The position numbers were made by a program, and so were the translations under genes. Shown here piece after piece: positions 52,132-60,539 of a stretch of DNA of 64,000 bases (the first letter of the stretch is position 1; the number at the start of each line of letters is the position of its first letter). The notes below the pieces were generated by a model that saw only the letters and a program-made list of their open reading frames with translations, was not told the DNA's origin and did not search any database. The DNA comes from JAUMBM01 sp964441755 (lineage in GTDB: Bacteria; Bacteroidota; Bacteroidia; Chitinophagales; Saprospiraceae): the NCBI GenBank assembly GCA_964441755.1, contig CAYTVG010000013.1, positions 1 to 64,000 of the forward strand. Reading direction: 5' to 3'.

Positions 52132-53409
52132 TTAAGATGCCGGCAACACCAGCCCGCTTGCTTCTCCAAAACCCACGCGCAGTCCGTTGCGTGCAGACCA
52201 GCCTCGCAGCCTGATGGTATCACCGTCCTGAACAAACGTTCTGGATTGTCCGTCAATCAATTTGACCGGACGTTCTCCGCGCCAGGACAGCTCCAGCATA
52301 CTACCAAAGCTTGCGGGATCGGGACCGCTGATAGTCCCTGAGGCCATCAAATCGCCTACGCGAATATTACAGCCATTGACTGTATGATGCGCTAGCTGTT
52401 GCGCCATACTCCAGTAGAGATACTTGTGATTAGACTGGCAGAGAGTGGTCACAGCCCCTTGCTCAGTGATGAGATCGACGGTTAGTCCGATGTCAAAATG
52501 ATGAGCAGACTGTTGTTGCAAATAAGGCTGTGGCTGTGGATCCTGTGCGGGACCTGCCAGGCGGAACGGCTCAAGCGCCTCGAGCGTGACCACCCAGGGA
52601 GAAACGGTAGAACCAAAATTTTTCCCCAAAAAAGGCCCTAAAGGCTGATACTCCCAAGCCTGAATATCCCGTGCTGACCAATCATTGAAGAGCAACATGC
52701 CGAAAATATACGCCTCTGCTTCTTCGACCCCCACGCTATCCCCCAAAGCTGTATTTTTCCCCACTACAAAAGCCATTTCCAGTTCAAAATCCAACTGACG
52801 CGTAGGGCCGAAGAGTGGATTATCTGCTGTTGGCGGCTTCATCTGCCCTTTGGGGCGGCGGATGGAAGTACCGCTGACCACAATGCTCCCTGCCCGCCCA
52901 TGATAGCCAATCGGGATGTGCAGCCAATTGGGCATGAGAGCATTGTCTTTACCCCTGAACATGATACCCACATTGGTGGCATGCTCTCTGCTCGAATAAA
53001 AATCGGTATAATCACCAACCTCCACGGGCATTTTCATGGTCACCTCATGCTGTGGCAAGAAACAGCCGGCCATTTTAGCGCGTTCGTCCTCCGCATTGTT
53101 GGCTTCGTCCAGCAGCCCTGCTATCCGAAGGCGTACTGCCCTTGTAGCAGCTTTTCCCAAAGCCATGAATGGATTGAGTGCAGCTGCGGTGAATACAGCC
53201 CGGTCTATAGCAAAATGTTCGATGACTTCATCCAGCAACCCCTGTTTTGCCATAGCGTCGAGGTTGATGACAAAGGAACCGATGATAGAGACGACGGCAG
53301 TACGTCCATGTATTGAGCCAATGCCAAAAGGAATATTCTGCAGGCTAAAGTCGCTGTCGGCATCTATATTTACCCACGAACGCCGGTCAGCAGCAATGGT
53401 AAAATCCAT
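52132..53409 (-). CDS. Fumarylacetoacetase
   Basis: This is the last enzyme of tyrosine (homogentisate) degradation and splits 4-fumarylacetoacetate to fumarate and acetoacetate. The 425-residue product has the small N-terminal SH3-like domain and the FAH catalytic domain. Metal and active-site stretches are visible: DYTDFYSSREHATNVG with the catalytic His, LDFELEMAFVVGKN, FNDWSARDIQAWEYQPLGPF, and the late GDLMASGTISGPDP. ATG 53409 (MDFTIAADRRSWV) is the family-like start; the frame is open to 53454. The other tyrosine-pathway genes are not in the window. Confidence 0.94.
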   Translation of the reverse strand: MDFTIAADRRSWVNIDADSDFSLQNIPFGIGSIHGRTAVVSIIGSFVINLDAMAKQGLLDEVIEHFAIDRAVFTAAALNPFMALGKAATRAVRLRIAGLLDEANNAEDERAKMAGCFLPQHEVTMKMPVEVGDYTDFYSSREHATNVGIMFRGKDNALMPNWLHIPIGYHGRAGSIVVSGTSIRRPKGQMKPPTADNPLFGPTRQLDFELEMAFVVGKNTALGDSVGVEEAEAYIFGMLLFNDWSARDIQAWEYQPLGPFLGKNFGSTVSPWVVTLEALEPFRLAGPAQDPQPQPYLQQQSAHHFDIGLTVDLITEQGAVTTLCQSNHKYLYWSMAQQLAHHTVNGCNIRVGDLMASGTISGPDPASFGSMLELSWRGERPVKLIDGQSRTFVQDGDTIRLRGWSARNGLRVGFGEASGLVLPAS

Positions 53410-53491
53410 ACAGTGGTTTGATTTGGTTAATTGTGCTGCTAAGATAGCAATCACCTGGCTGCTGAGAGTCCCTTTTCAAGCGTGAAGGTGA

Positions 53492-54214
53492 TTATTTTGT
53501 CAACTGCAGCAGAAAAACTGTAGGGCGTCTGTTGAGATCCGGCTTGGGCAGCCGGCGCCATTCTGCAATGGAGTGAGTCCGTATGAGCTGGCCGGGAAGC
53601 GTCAGGTCTGTCGCTACAGTAAAAAGTGTAGGTGGCGAAAGTGCTTGCAAAGCTGTCTCAAAGAGCATAGTATTGCGATACGGTGTCTCGATAAAGATCT
53701 GCGTCTCTCCGTTTCTGGACGATTGGTTTTCCAGCCTTTTCAGATCCTTAGCCAAATCCGGCCGCTTCAGTTCCAGATAACCGTGAAAGGCAAATTTTTG
53801 TCCGTTGAGCCCGGATGACATGAGGGCGAGCAGAATAGAAGAAGGACCCACCAAGGGTATCACTTCGACTTCTCGTCGATGTGCCAGGCGCACCAGGCGG
53901 GATCCTGGATCAGCAACGCCCGGGGCTCCGGCCTCCGACAGCAGGCCGATACTCCGCCCTTGTAAAGCAGGTTCCAAAAATGAAGGAATCAACTGAGGCT
54001 CTGTTCGTTTATTCAGCTCAAAAAACAGTGTATCGTCGAAAGAAGCCGTATAACCCGCCTCTCGCAGAAATTGTCTGGCAGTACGTAGTTTTTCTACCAC
54101 GAAAACATCGAGCCCGCGGATGATATCCAGGACATACGCAGGCACTGTATGCAACGAGCCTTCCCCCAACGGAACAGGGATGAGAAACAATTTGCCTTTT
54201 TCTTTTTCAGTCAT
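53492..54214 (-). CDS. RsmI-like SAM-dependent methyltransferase (tetrapyrrole methylase fold)
   Basis: The 240-residue protein starts GKLFLIPVPLGEGSLHTVPAYV and carries GLLSEAGAPGVADPGSRLV and GPSSILLALMSSGLNGQKFAFHGYL. These are the RsmI motifs for SAM binding and for 2'-O-methylation of C1402 in 16S rRNA. It is shorter than typical RsmI and belongs to the divergent Bacteroidota group often left as a generic methyltransferase. ATG 54214 lies only 5 nt from a TATATTTG box, implying a leaderless transcript. Confidence 0.88.
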   Translation of the reverse strand: MTEKEKGKLFLIPVPLGEGSLHTVPAYVLDIIRGLDVFVVEKLRTARQFLREAGYTASFDDTLFFELNKRTEPQLIPSFLEPALQGRSIGLLSEAGAPGVADPGSRLVRLAHRREVEVIPLVGPSSILLALMSSGLNGQKFAFHGYLELKRPDLAKDLKRLENQSSRNGETQIFIETPYRNTMLFETALQALSPPTLFTVATDLTLPGQLIRTHSIAEWRRLPKPDLNRRPTVFLLQLTK

Positions 54215-54219
54215 GGCGG

Positions 54220-54227
54220 CAAATATA
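54220..54227 (-). promoter_or_regulatory. TAnnTTTG box next to the start codon of the RsmI-like gene
   Basis: TATATTTG on the minus strand ends 5 nt before ATG 54214. If used, transcription would start at or inside the start codon. Confidence 0.5.
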
Positions 54228-54316
54228 GCATTGTAGACGGACAAAGACCAATAACGAGCATATAACAACATTTTTGAACTCAAAAGGTTGTACCTTTACA
54301 GGCGCTTACAACAACT

Positions 54317-55099
54317 ATGGCTGCAAATTATACCATTCGGTTGCCCCATTTTGAAGGTCCCTTTGATCTGCTGCTCTTCTTTATTGAGCGCGACGAACTG
54401 GATATCTACGACATACCTATTGCGCAGGTTACCAACGATTTTCTGGATTACATACGCCAGATGGAGCGTATGAACATAGATCTTGCGAGTGAATTTATAC
54501 TGGTAGCCGCCACCCTTTGCCGCATCAAAGCCAAGATGCTTTTGCCCCGCAAGCCCGTCGATGAAGAAGGTCGGGAGATTGACCCGCGGGAGGAGTTGGT
54601 TGAACGCCTGCTGGAGTACAAGCGCTACAAAAGCGTCCTTGATGATATGCGTCAACTGGAGGAAAACCGGTTTCTGCGCAACAGCCGCGGCAATGCAGCT
54701 GATGAGCTGCAGGCCATTGCCAACAGAGGCCTGGTTGATGCAGAAATGGAGTCAGTAACTTTATTCAAACTACTCCGGGCGTTCGAGCGCGTCGTCCAGC
54801 GGATGGAATACAACAACCAGAAGCTAAGCGTCCATCGGGTAGTTCGTTTCAACTATAGTATTGAGGAAGCTCAGCAACATATTATGTCCTTAGTCGAGCA
54901 GCGAGAGCAGGCCGGATTTGACGAAATTTTTGCTGTTTGTACCGACAGGATACAAGCTATTATTGTTTTCCTCGGCTTGCTGGAATTGCTCAACCTTCAA
55001 CAGGTTCATCTGCTGGGGGGCGATCAGGTGAACCAATTCTGGATAGTCTTGCACCCCGGCGAAGACGAGAATTCTCTCCCTTCAGATGAAGAGGAATGA
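54317..55099 (+). CDS. scpA: Segregation and condensation protein A
   Basis: The 260-residue kleisin subunit of the SMC-ScpAB condensin complex. The N-terminal SMC-neck-binding part reads FEGPFDLLLFFIERDELDIYDIPI, with the helical ASEFILVAATLCRIKAKMLLP after it. A C-terminal winged helix is present (residues about 190-250). A TACCTTTA near-consensus box is 18 nt upstream. ScpB is not adjacent. Confidence 0.92.
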   Translation: MAANYTIRLPHFEGPFDLLLFFIERDELDIYDIPIAQVTNDFLDYIRQMERMNIDLASEFILVAATLCRIKAKMLLPRKPVDEEGREIDPREELVERLLEYKRYKSVLDDMRQLEENRFLRNSRGNAADELQAIANRGLVDAEMESVTLFKLLRAFERVVQRMEYNNQKLSVHRVVRFNYSIEEAQQHIMSLVEQREQAGFDEIFAVCTDRIQAIIVFLGLLELLNLQQVHLLGGDQVNQFWIVLHPGEDENSLPSDEEE

Positions 55100-55192
55100 T
55101 ACTCCTCATCCAATTTGGCGGCAACATAGTTCGTTTGAATAACGAAAAAGCTATACCTTAGCAAATCTGTTCACTACAATCACATATTTTAC

Positions 55193-55612
55193 ATGTTCGG
55201 TAACAGTAACAAACAGGATGCAGCCAAGAATAAAAATACCGTGGCAGCACCCAGCGCAGGGGGTCCCTCGCTCAACAGTCTGGTTCAGGGTTCTACACTG
55301 GAAGGCACTGTTAATGCCCATAGCGACTTCAGAATTGATGGCAGTGTTAAGGGTAAAATTTATTGTGACGCCAAAGTGATAATAGGCCCTTCGGGCACTG
55401 TCGAAGGAGAAATCAGCTGCCAGAATGCCGTTATCGAAGGCAGATTTGAAGGTGTACTGGAAGTTAAAGAGCTGCTGAACGTACGGGAGACAGCCTTCAT
55501 CAACGGCGATGTGTCTACGGGCAAATTGATCGTGCAGCCGGGTGCTGTCTTCAATGTTGTTTGTAAAATGAATATTGCCCGGGAAGCAGCTACTGATAAA
55601 CCGCTTGTATAA
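55193..55612 (+). CDS. Bactofilin-family cytoskeletal protein
   Basis: The 139-residue protein has a flexible N-terminus (about 1-28) and a bactofilin core of short beta-helix turns (GSTLEGTVNAHSDFRIDGSVKGKIYCDAKVIIGPSGTVEGEI). Bactofilins self-assemble into filaments that guide envelope or morphological processes. It starts an apparent operon with the AtpZ and AtpI-like genes (2 nt to the next). Confidence 0.92.
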   Translation: MFGNSNKQDAAKNKNTVAAPSAGGPSLNSLVQGSTLEGTVNAHSDFRIDGSVKGKIYCDAKVIIGPSGTVEGEISCQNAVIEGRFEGVLEVKELLNVRETAFINGDVSTGKLIVQPGAVFNVVCKMNIAREAATDKPLV

Positions 55613-55614
55613 GT

Positions 55615-55884
55615 ATGGCATCTCCGGGGCAGCACGAGCAGGAAGAAGACAAGCTTGCCAGACGAAAACAGCAGGCTAATGACTACCTTAAGTACTCGGG
55701 TATGGCGTTCCAGATGGGTATAATCATACTAGTGGGTGTACTGGCAGGTCGGGAACTTGATCGCATGTTGGGTAGCAAGCCTTATCTGACGGTGGCAATG
55801 TCCCTGCTGTCTATTGTTGCAGCACTGTACAGCAGCCTGAAAGATTTTTTTCGCCCCAATCAGGGTAAAGACCAAATGAAATGA
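55615..55884 (+). CDS. atpZ: AtpZ/AtpI-family membrane protein, 89 aa
   Basis: Two transmembrane helices (about 27-47 and 57-77) and the motif GVLAGRELDRMLGSKPYLTVAMSLLSIVAALYSSLKDF are typical of AtpZ, linked to ATP synthase assembly or Mg2+ handling. It lies 2 nt after the bactofilin stop and overlaps the next start by 4 nt. In many Bacteroidota the ATP synthase genes follow; they do not here. Confidence 0.88.
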   Translation: MASPGQHEQEEDKLARRKQQANDYLKYSGMAFQMGIIILVGVLAGRELDRMLGSKPYLTVAMSLLSIVAALYSSLKDFFRPNQGKDQMK

Positions 55885-56264
55885 CACATCGACAATTTAT
55901 TGTACAGCTCAGCGCCACATCAGCCGTCGCTGCTGTCCTGCTGCTGCTGCTGCATCGCATTGACATTTTCGCAGGGCATGAGCCGTTGTCATGGGGAGCC
56001 TGGGGAGCTTTCATACTGCTCACCATCACAGCCTATTTTGCGGGACTGAAAACGGTCAAAAGCCACAATAAAAATCATTTTTCAAATACTGTTTTCGGGT
56101 TTTCCATGGGAAAAATTTTGGTGGTAGCGCTCAGCGTGCTGATTTACACAAAGTCAGTAGCGCCTGAAGGCAAGTTGTTTATCGTTCCCTTATTTATCGT
56201 GTATGCCATATTTGCTGTTTTTGAGACCATTATGCTCTCCAAAATCGGGCGTATGCAGCACTGA
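55881..56264 (+). CDS. AtpI-like four-helix membrane protein, 127 aa
   Basis: Four hydrophobic helices (about 8-27, 38-58, 72-90, 97-117) with a conserved-looking FGFSMGKILVV segment. Position after atpZ (ATGA overlap) marks it as the small membrane protein usually found between atpZ and atpB in Bacteroidota. No more specific function is assigned. Confidence 0.75.
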   Translation: MTHRQFIVQLSATSAVAAVLLLLLHRIDIFAGHEPLSWGAWGAFILLTITAYFAGLKTVKSHNKNHFSNTVFGFSMGKILVVALSVLIYTKSVAPEGKLFIVPLFIVYAIFAVFETIMLSKIGRMQH

Positions 56265-56381
56265 TTTATCACGGTCAGGGCAGGAAATGATCAGGCCGCG
56301 CTACCTTTATTGGGTACTTCCTTGTATTTTGCACTGTTTCTGATAGCTGAACCTCTTCGCTCCTTACTAAAATCAAATCAA

Positions 56382-56867
56382 ATGGAAAACAGCCGTGCCA
56401 TAGCAGCCAAGGTCAACAACGAATTCAGCTTCTCTGATGAACAGTTTAGTGCTGCAGACATCACCCCTGCGGGAGCGGGCGTTTATCATGTTTTGCTGGA
56501 AGGGAAAGCCTATATGGCAGAGATCGAAGCTGTGCACTTTCACCAAAAAAGCGTGCAGATAAAAATCAATGGTGCATCTTACCGGGTCAGTCTGGCAGAT
56601 CGCTATGACCAGATGGTAGAGCGCCTTGGGCTGGGTGTTGTCCATGTGAACGCAGCCCGTGATATCAAGGCGCCCATGCCCGGACTGGTCATTGATGTGC
56701 TGGTACAGGCAGGCGATCAGGTACAAAAAGATACGCCTCTGTTGATTCTCGAGGCGATGAAGATGGAGAATGTCATCAAGGCACCCGGCGAGGGCGTCGT
56801 GAAGTCTGTTACAATCGCTAAGGGGGTCGCTGTTGAGAAAAACGCTCTCCTCATCGCTATGGAGTAA
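56382..56867 (+). CDS. Biotin/lipoyl carrier protein (acyl-CoA carboxylase BCCP subunit type)
   Basis: The 161-residue product ends with a biotinyl domain (about 85-161). It carries the biotinylation motif EAMKMEN (Lys acceptor) and the conserved KAPMPGLVIDVLV start. The N-terminal 80 residues form a beta-rich scaffold typical of propionyl/acetyl-CoA carboxylase carrier subunits of Bacteroidota. ATG 56382 is the better start; the frame is open to 56310. The carboxylase subunits are not adjacent. Confidence 0.9.
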   Translation: MENSRAIAAKVNNEFSFSDEQFSAADITPAGAGVYHVLLEGKAYMAEIEAVHFHQKSVQIKINGASYRVSLADRYDQMVERLGLGVVHVNAARDIKAPMPGLVIDVLVQAGDQVQKDTPLLILEAMKMENVIKAPGEGVVKSVTIAKGVAVEKNALLIAME

Positions 56868-56873
56868 ACATGT

Positions 56874-57260
56874 ATGTCAACACGCATTCCTTCTCTCTAC
56901 GTAGCCGGCAGCCAGAAAGGTGGTCGCGGTGTATTCACAGCAGAAGCCATAGAAGAGGGCAGTCTGATTGAAATATGTCCGGTCATTCTGCTGACGCCTG
57001 CTGATTTGGAACGTATTCACCAGACGCAGCTGCACGATTATTATTTTATATGGGGTGAGCAGGGACAGGGCGCTATTGCACTGGGCTTTGGATCATTGTA
57101 CAACCATGCTTCAGATCCCAATGCTGCCTATGAGATGGACTATGACAGCCAGACGATTGATATCTACTGCCTGCGTCCTATCAAAGCCGGTGAGGAAATA
57201 ACCATCTGTTATACGGATGAGGAGGACGAGCGAACCCGTCTGTGGTTTGAAGAAAAATAA
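56874..57260 (+). CDS. Small SET-domain protein (putative lysine methyltransferase)
   Basis: The 128-residue protein is almost only a SET domain: GGRGVFTAEAIEEGSLIEICPVI at the start, the knot motif GFGSLYNHASDPNAAY (NHxxxPN), and GEEITICYTDE with the catalytic Tyr. It lacks pre- and post-SET regions. It starts 7 nt after the BCCP gene. Bacterial short SET proteins are present in various phyla; the target is unknown. Confidence 0.88.
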   Translation: MSTRIPSLYVAGSQKGGRGVFTAEAIEEGSLIEICPVILLTPADLERIHQTQLHDYYFIWGEQGQGAIALGFGSLYNHASDPNAAYEMDYDSQTIDIYCLRPIKAGEEITICYTDEEDERTRLWFEEK

Positions 57261-57286
57261 ACCGGACTGCGATCCGCAATCCGGTT
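57260..57286. terminator. Bidirectional hairpin between convergent genes
   Basis: AACCGGACTGCG pairs with CGCAATCCGGTT (one mismatch, 3-nt loop), right after the SET stop and just before the ACMSD stop. Confidence 0.7.
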
Positions 57287-57291
57287 GTCAC

Positions 57292-58302
57292 TTACAGGCC
57301 ATATTTGCCGGGATTGAGGCCCAGCCATTCCAGGGTATTGGTGGCATAGATACGCTTACGCGACTCCTCCGACAGCCCCATCTCGTCTATGAAAGCTCCA
57401 ATGGTAAGATCCCCCAAAGGAAAGGGGTAGTCGGAGCCAAGACAGACGCGCTGGTCACCAACCATATCGAGTATATAGCGCAGCATCGCAGCATCGTGGG
57501 TAATCCCGTCAACCCAAAATTTTCCCAGATACTCCCGGGGAGGAATATTATTGTCAACAGCCACCAGATCAGGACGGCAGTCAAATCCGTGCTGAATCCT
57601 GCCTATGGTGGGTAAAAAAGATCCGCCCGCGTGTGCGAAGCAGACGCGCAGCTTGGGCAATTTTTCAAAAATCCCACCAAAGATCATGCTGCAAACCGCC
57701 CGGGCGGTTTCAGCAGGCATACCTACCAGCCAAGGCAACCAATAGCGCCGCATATGTTCAAAGCCCATCATATTCCAGGGGTGAACAAAAACAGCCATGC
57801 CGAGTTCCTGACAAGCTTCGAAGATTGGCAGGAAGACAGGCTCATTGAGATTGAGGTCATTGATATTTGAGCCGATCTGAATGCCCGGCAGTCCCAAAGC
57901 ATGGCATCGCTCAAGCTCCCGTATGGCGAGCGCCGTATCCTGCATGGGTAAAGTTGCCAATCCTATGTATCGTTCCGGGTATCTGCCTACCAGCTCCACC
58001 AAATGATCATTGAGAAAGCGGGCGATATCCCAGGCGTCCAATGGCTTTGCCCAATAGGAAAATAAAACCGGGATGGTGCAGACAACCTGAACGGTCACCC
58101 CCTTTTCAGCATACTCGGTAATACGTTCTTCCGGATCCCAGCAGTTGGACTGAATCAACCTAAACTTCTCTTCCCCCTTCATCATCCAGGCCGTTCCGGA
58201 GCCCTGCGATTCCAGGTGAATGAATCCCCCGTAGCCAAATTTATCTGCCCAGCGGGGGAGATGCTCCGGCACGATGTGGCTATGCATATCTATCTTCAGC
58301 AT
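57292..58302 (-). CDS. 2-amino-3-carboxymuconate-6-semialdehyde decarboxylase (ACMSD)
   Basis: This metal-dependent amidohydrolase-fold decarboxylase acts in tryptophan (kynurenine) breakdown and diverts ACMS away from quinolinate. The 336-residue sequence shows MHSHIVPEHLPRWADKFGYGG (two metal His), SNCWDPEERI, FSYWAKP, FVHPWNM, YWLPWLVGMPAETARAVCSMIFGGIFEK, CFAHAGGSF and LGSDYPFPLGD. This pattern closely follows animal and Pseudomonas ACMSD. ATG 58302 (MLKIDMHSH) is the family start. No other kynurenine-pathway genes are nearby. Confidence 0.93.
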   Translation of the reverse strand: MLKIDMHSHIVPEHLPRWADKFGYGGFIHLESQGSGTAWMMKGEEKFRLIQSNCWDPEERITEYAEKGVTVQVVCTIPVLFSYWAKPLDAWDIARFLNDHLVELVGRYPERYIGLATLPMQDTALAIRELERCHALGLPGIQIGSNINDLNLNEPVFLPIFEACQELGMAVFVHPWNMMGFEHMRRYWLPWLVGMPAETARAVCSMIFGGIFEKLPKLRVCFAHAGGSFLPTIGRIQHGFDCRPDLVAVDNNIPPREYLGKFWVDGITHDAAMLRYILDMVGDQRVCLGSDYPFPLGDLTIGAFIDEMGLSEESRKRIYATNTLEWLGLNPGKYGL

Positions 58303-58548
58303 GCGGTCATGGATAGTTTGGTTATTGTTTGAGCGCTCATGCACTGATTAAGGCTTTGAGGGAGCTGTTTGGACAGTAAAATCCCCCTTTTATAACACAG
58401 GACAAGATAAGTAAATATTTAGGTCTGCACACTGCCTTCGCCGCTTGTACGAGCACCTGCCAGCCCCGGATGACGTCTGTCACCCCTTGACGATCTAGGC
58501 AGCAGCCAATATTCGCCGTTTTCTGACAGATGCAAAAAATATCTATCT

Positions 58549-58597
58549 TATTGATAATTAACAAAAAACAATCTTATCAATATACTTACTTTGATAA
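58549..58597. promoter_or_regulatory. Cluster of TTATCAA/TTGATAA half-sites (putative operator)
   Basis: TATTGATAA (58549-58557), TTATCAATA (58574-58582) and TTGATAA (58591-58597) make two overlapping inverted repeats just upstream of and across the -33 region of the promoter at 58605. Confidence 0.5.
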
Positions 58598-58604
58598 AGT
58601 AGTG

Positions 58605-58612
58605 TATTTTTG
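58605..58612 (+). promoter_or_regulatory. TAnnTTTG promoter box for the lipoprotein-transporter unit
   Basis: TATTTTTG, 112 nt before ATG 58725. Confidence 0.5.
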
Positions 58613-58724
58613 TACTAGCAAGATGCTATCGCAACAGACCCATTACGATTGTCCCATAGCTAGTCAACTATCGCCCCTTAGTCCGTGTGTTTTTTTTGAA
58701 ACCAATGCAAATGTAGTAACTAGC

Positions 58725-59258
58725 ATGAAAAAATGGTTCGTTCTCACCGCAGTTTACGGTTTGTTATTCTCCTGCAGCAATACCCATCCGTATCGCGAAA
58801 ATATCGAAGAGCTCAGTCAGCAATGGGATGTCAATAACCAGCAGATAGAAGAAATGGACCAGCAGCTGCATGTGCAGGTAGAACAGCTGCTGCAAATGCA
58901 GCAGACCATAAATCTGCCTGACACGGTTTTTACAAATCCGTTGCAGCAACGAAAGTTGGACTCTTTACAACAGCAGCTTCGGGGCCTGCTGAGTTCGCTG
59001 GGTAATCAGCAACAGAATATGGATGATTTTCGCATTGGCTGGCGCACGAAATCGATTATTGTAAAAGAACTTTCTGATTCTCTTGAAAAGGGTAACTTTG
59101 AGGGCGATATAGAAGTTAACTTAGGCAACCTCCGGGAAACCCTGAAGTACAGTTCGCGTCTCCTCGACGACTGGACAGCTAATATTGATCGCAACAATCG
59201 GGCAGCAGATACGCTGCGGCAGTCAATCTCGCAACTTATGCAGTCGCTTCCGCAATAG
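58725..59258 (+). CDS. Coiled-coil lipoprotein, 177 aa
   Basis: From ATG 58725 a signal sequence ends in the lipobox LLFSC (residues 14-18). The mature part is highly helical and Gln-rich (HVQVEQLLQMQQ, SLQQQLRGLLSSLGNQQQ), with heptad-like spacing over most of its length. No family is recognised. The frame is open to 58530, but that stretch contains the promoter. The transporter gene follows after 48 nt. Confidence 0.75.
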   Translation: MKKWFVLTAVYGLLFSCSNTHPYRENIEELSQQWDVNNQQIEEMDQQLHVQVEQLLQMQQTINLPDTVFTNPLQQRKLDSLQQQLRGLLSSLGNQQQNMDDFRIGWRTKSIIVKELSDSLEKGNFEGDIEVNLGNLRETLKYSSRLLDDWTANIDRNNRAADTLRQSISQLMQSLPQ

Positions 59259-59306
59259 TTCTGTGGCTTTTTAGTTTGGTCACACAAGTATATTGACGGG
59301 ACACAG

Positions 59307-60518
59307 ATGCAAACCCCTACCTGGCGGCTTTCCGCGATGATGTTTCTGCAGTTTCTGATTTGGGGAAGCTGGATGGTTACACTAGGTGCCTATATGCTTG
59401 ACGGTTTGTCTTTTAGCGGGCGGCAAGTAGGTATTGTTTATGGAAGTACTGCTATTGCGGCCACGATCAGCCCCTTCTGGGTAGGCCTGGCGGCTGACCG
59501 ATGGTTTAACCTTGAAAAGCTGTTGGCAACGCTGCACTTTCTGGGTGCTGTTTGTTTGGTTGGGGCATCACTGGCCACTGAGTTTGGCTGGTTCTATTTT
59601 TTCATACAACTCAACTCATTATTTTTCCTGCCCACCTTCAGTCTTTCGAATGCTTTTTGCTTTCACCATCTGCAGGATGCAGGTAAAAAATTTCCAAGGG
59701 TACGCGTCTGGGGCACTTTAGCCTGGATACTCGTAGGCCTGTCGCTAAGTTATTGGTCTCTAGAGACCAGCAATTTACAGCTTCGCATAGGCGCAGTGAC
59801 AGGGTTCTTGCTTTCAGCCTACTGCCTGACCCTGCCCGCCACGCCGCCGCAGCCAGGACGCGGACGATCGGCGCGAGGTTTTTTCAGTGAAGACATGCGC
59901 AAGCTCATCAAGGATCCATCCCTATCTGTATTATTTGTTGCCCTCATCCTGTGTTGTCTGCCCAATGCTTATTATTACAGCTTTGTGACTCCCTACCTGC
60001 GGGACATAGGTGTACGCAACCCTGCCGGACTGATGGCGCTCGGACAGGTATCTGAAGCGGTTGTTATGCTGTTTATGCCGTTGGCGCTAAGCCGGATATC
60101 CTTCCGCTACCTAATCTTTACAGGCCTTTTATGTTGGGGCATTCGCTACGGAATGATTGCGCTGGGGCGGCCTGAGCAGGCTCCCTGGTGGCTGTATGCA
60201 GGTATTGGCCTGCACGGGTTAGCCTACGGTTGGTCAGCGCTGGCTGCACAGATGTACCTGGATACGCGGGTGCCCATCCACTTGCGCAGCACTGCACAAG
60301 GGTTTGTGAGTTTTTTAACCCTTGGTTCAGGCGCATTGATTGGCGCCTATCTGGCCGGGGAGACGGTCAACCTGCACAGTCAGGCCGATGGCAGCCGGCA
60401 GTGGACCTACATATGGCTGTATCCGACCATTATCGGAACCTCGGTAGCTGTCTGGTTTTTGTGGAAATTTAAAGGAGGTGACAGCCATGCCATCGCCATA
60501 GACAATCATCAGGCTTAG
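59307..60518 (+). CDS. Nucleoside:H+ symporter-type MFS transporter (NupG-like)
   Basis: A 403-residue membrane protein with about 12 transmembrane helices. The beginning FLQFLIWGSWMVTLGAYMLD and the motifs FPRVRVWGTLAWILVG and LYAGIGLHGLAYGWSALAAQMYLD are typical of the NHS/NupG nucleoside permease family. It faces a convergent nucleoside/guanine deaminase gene, which supports a purine salvage role (inference). Confidence 0.87.
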   Translation: MQTPTWRLSAMMFLQFLIWGSWMVTLGAYMLDGLSFSGRQVGIVYGSTAIAATISPFWVGLAADRWFNLEKLLATLHFLGAVCLVGASLATEFGWFYFFIQLNSLFFLPTFSLSNAFCFHHLQDAGKKFPRVRVWGTLAWILVGLSLSYWSLETSNLQLRIGAVTGFLLSAYCLTLPATPPQPGRGRSARGFFSEDMRKLIKDPSLSVLFVALILCCLPNAYYYSFVTPYLRDIGVRNPAGLMALGQVSEAVVMLFMPLALSRISFRYLIFTGLLCWGIRYGMIALGRPEQAPWWLYAGIGLHGLAYGWSALAAQMYLDTRVPIHLRSTAQGFVSFLTLGSGALIGAYLAGETVNLHSQADGSRQWTYIWLYPTIIGTSVAVWFLWKFKGGDSHAIAIDNHQA

Positions 60519-60539
60519 AGCCTATTGGGATGTTTGTTA

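Larger units (their letters stand above)
58303..58724. other. Intergenic region between divergent genes, 422 bp
   Basis: It holds a promoter box and TTATCAA/TTGATAA repeats (58549-58597) ahead of the lipoprotein gene. The half next to ACMSD contains no clear promoter. No gene is seen. Confidence 0.5.
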
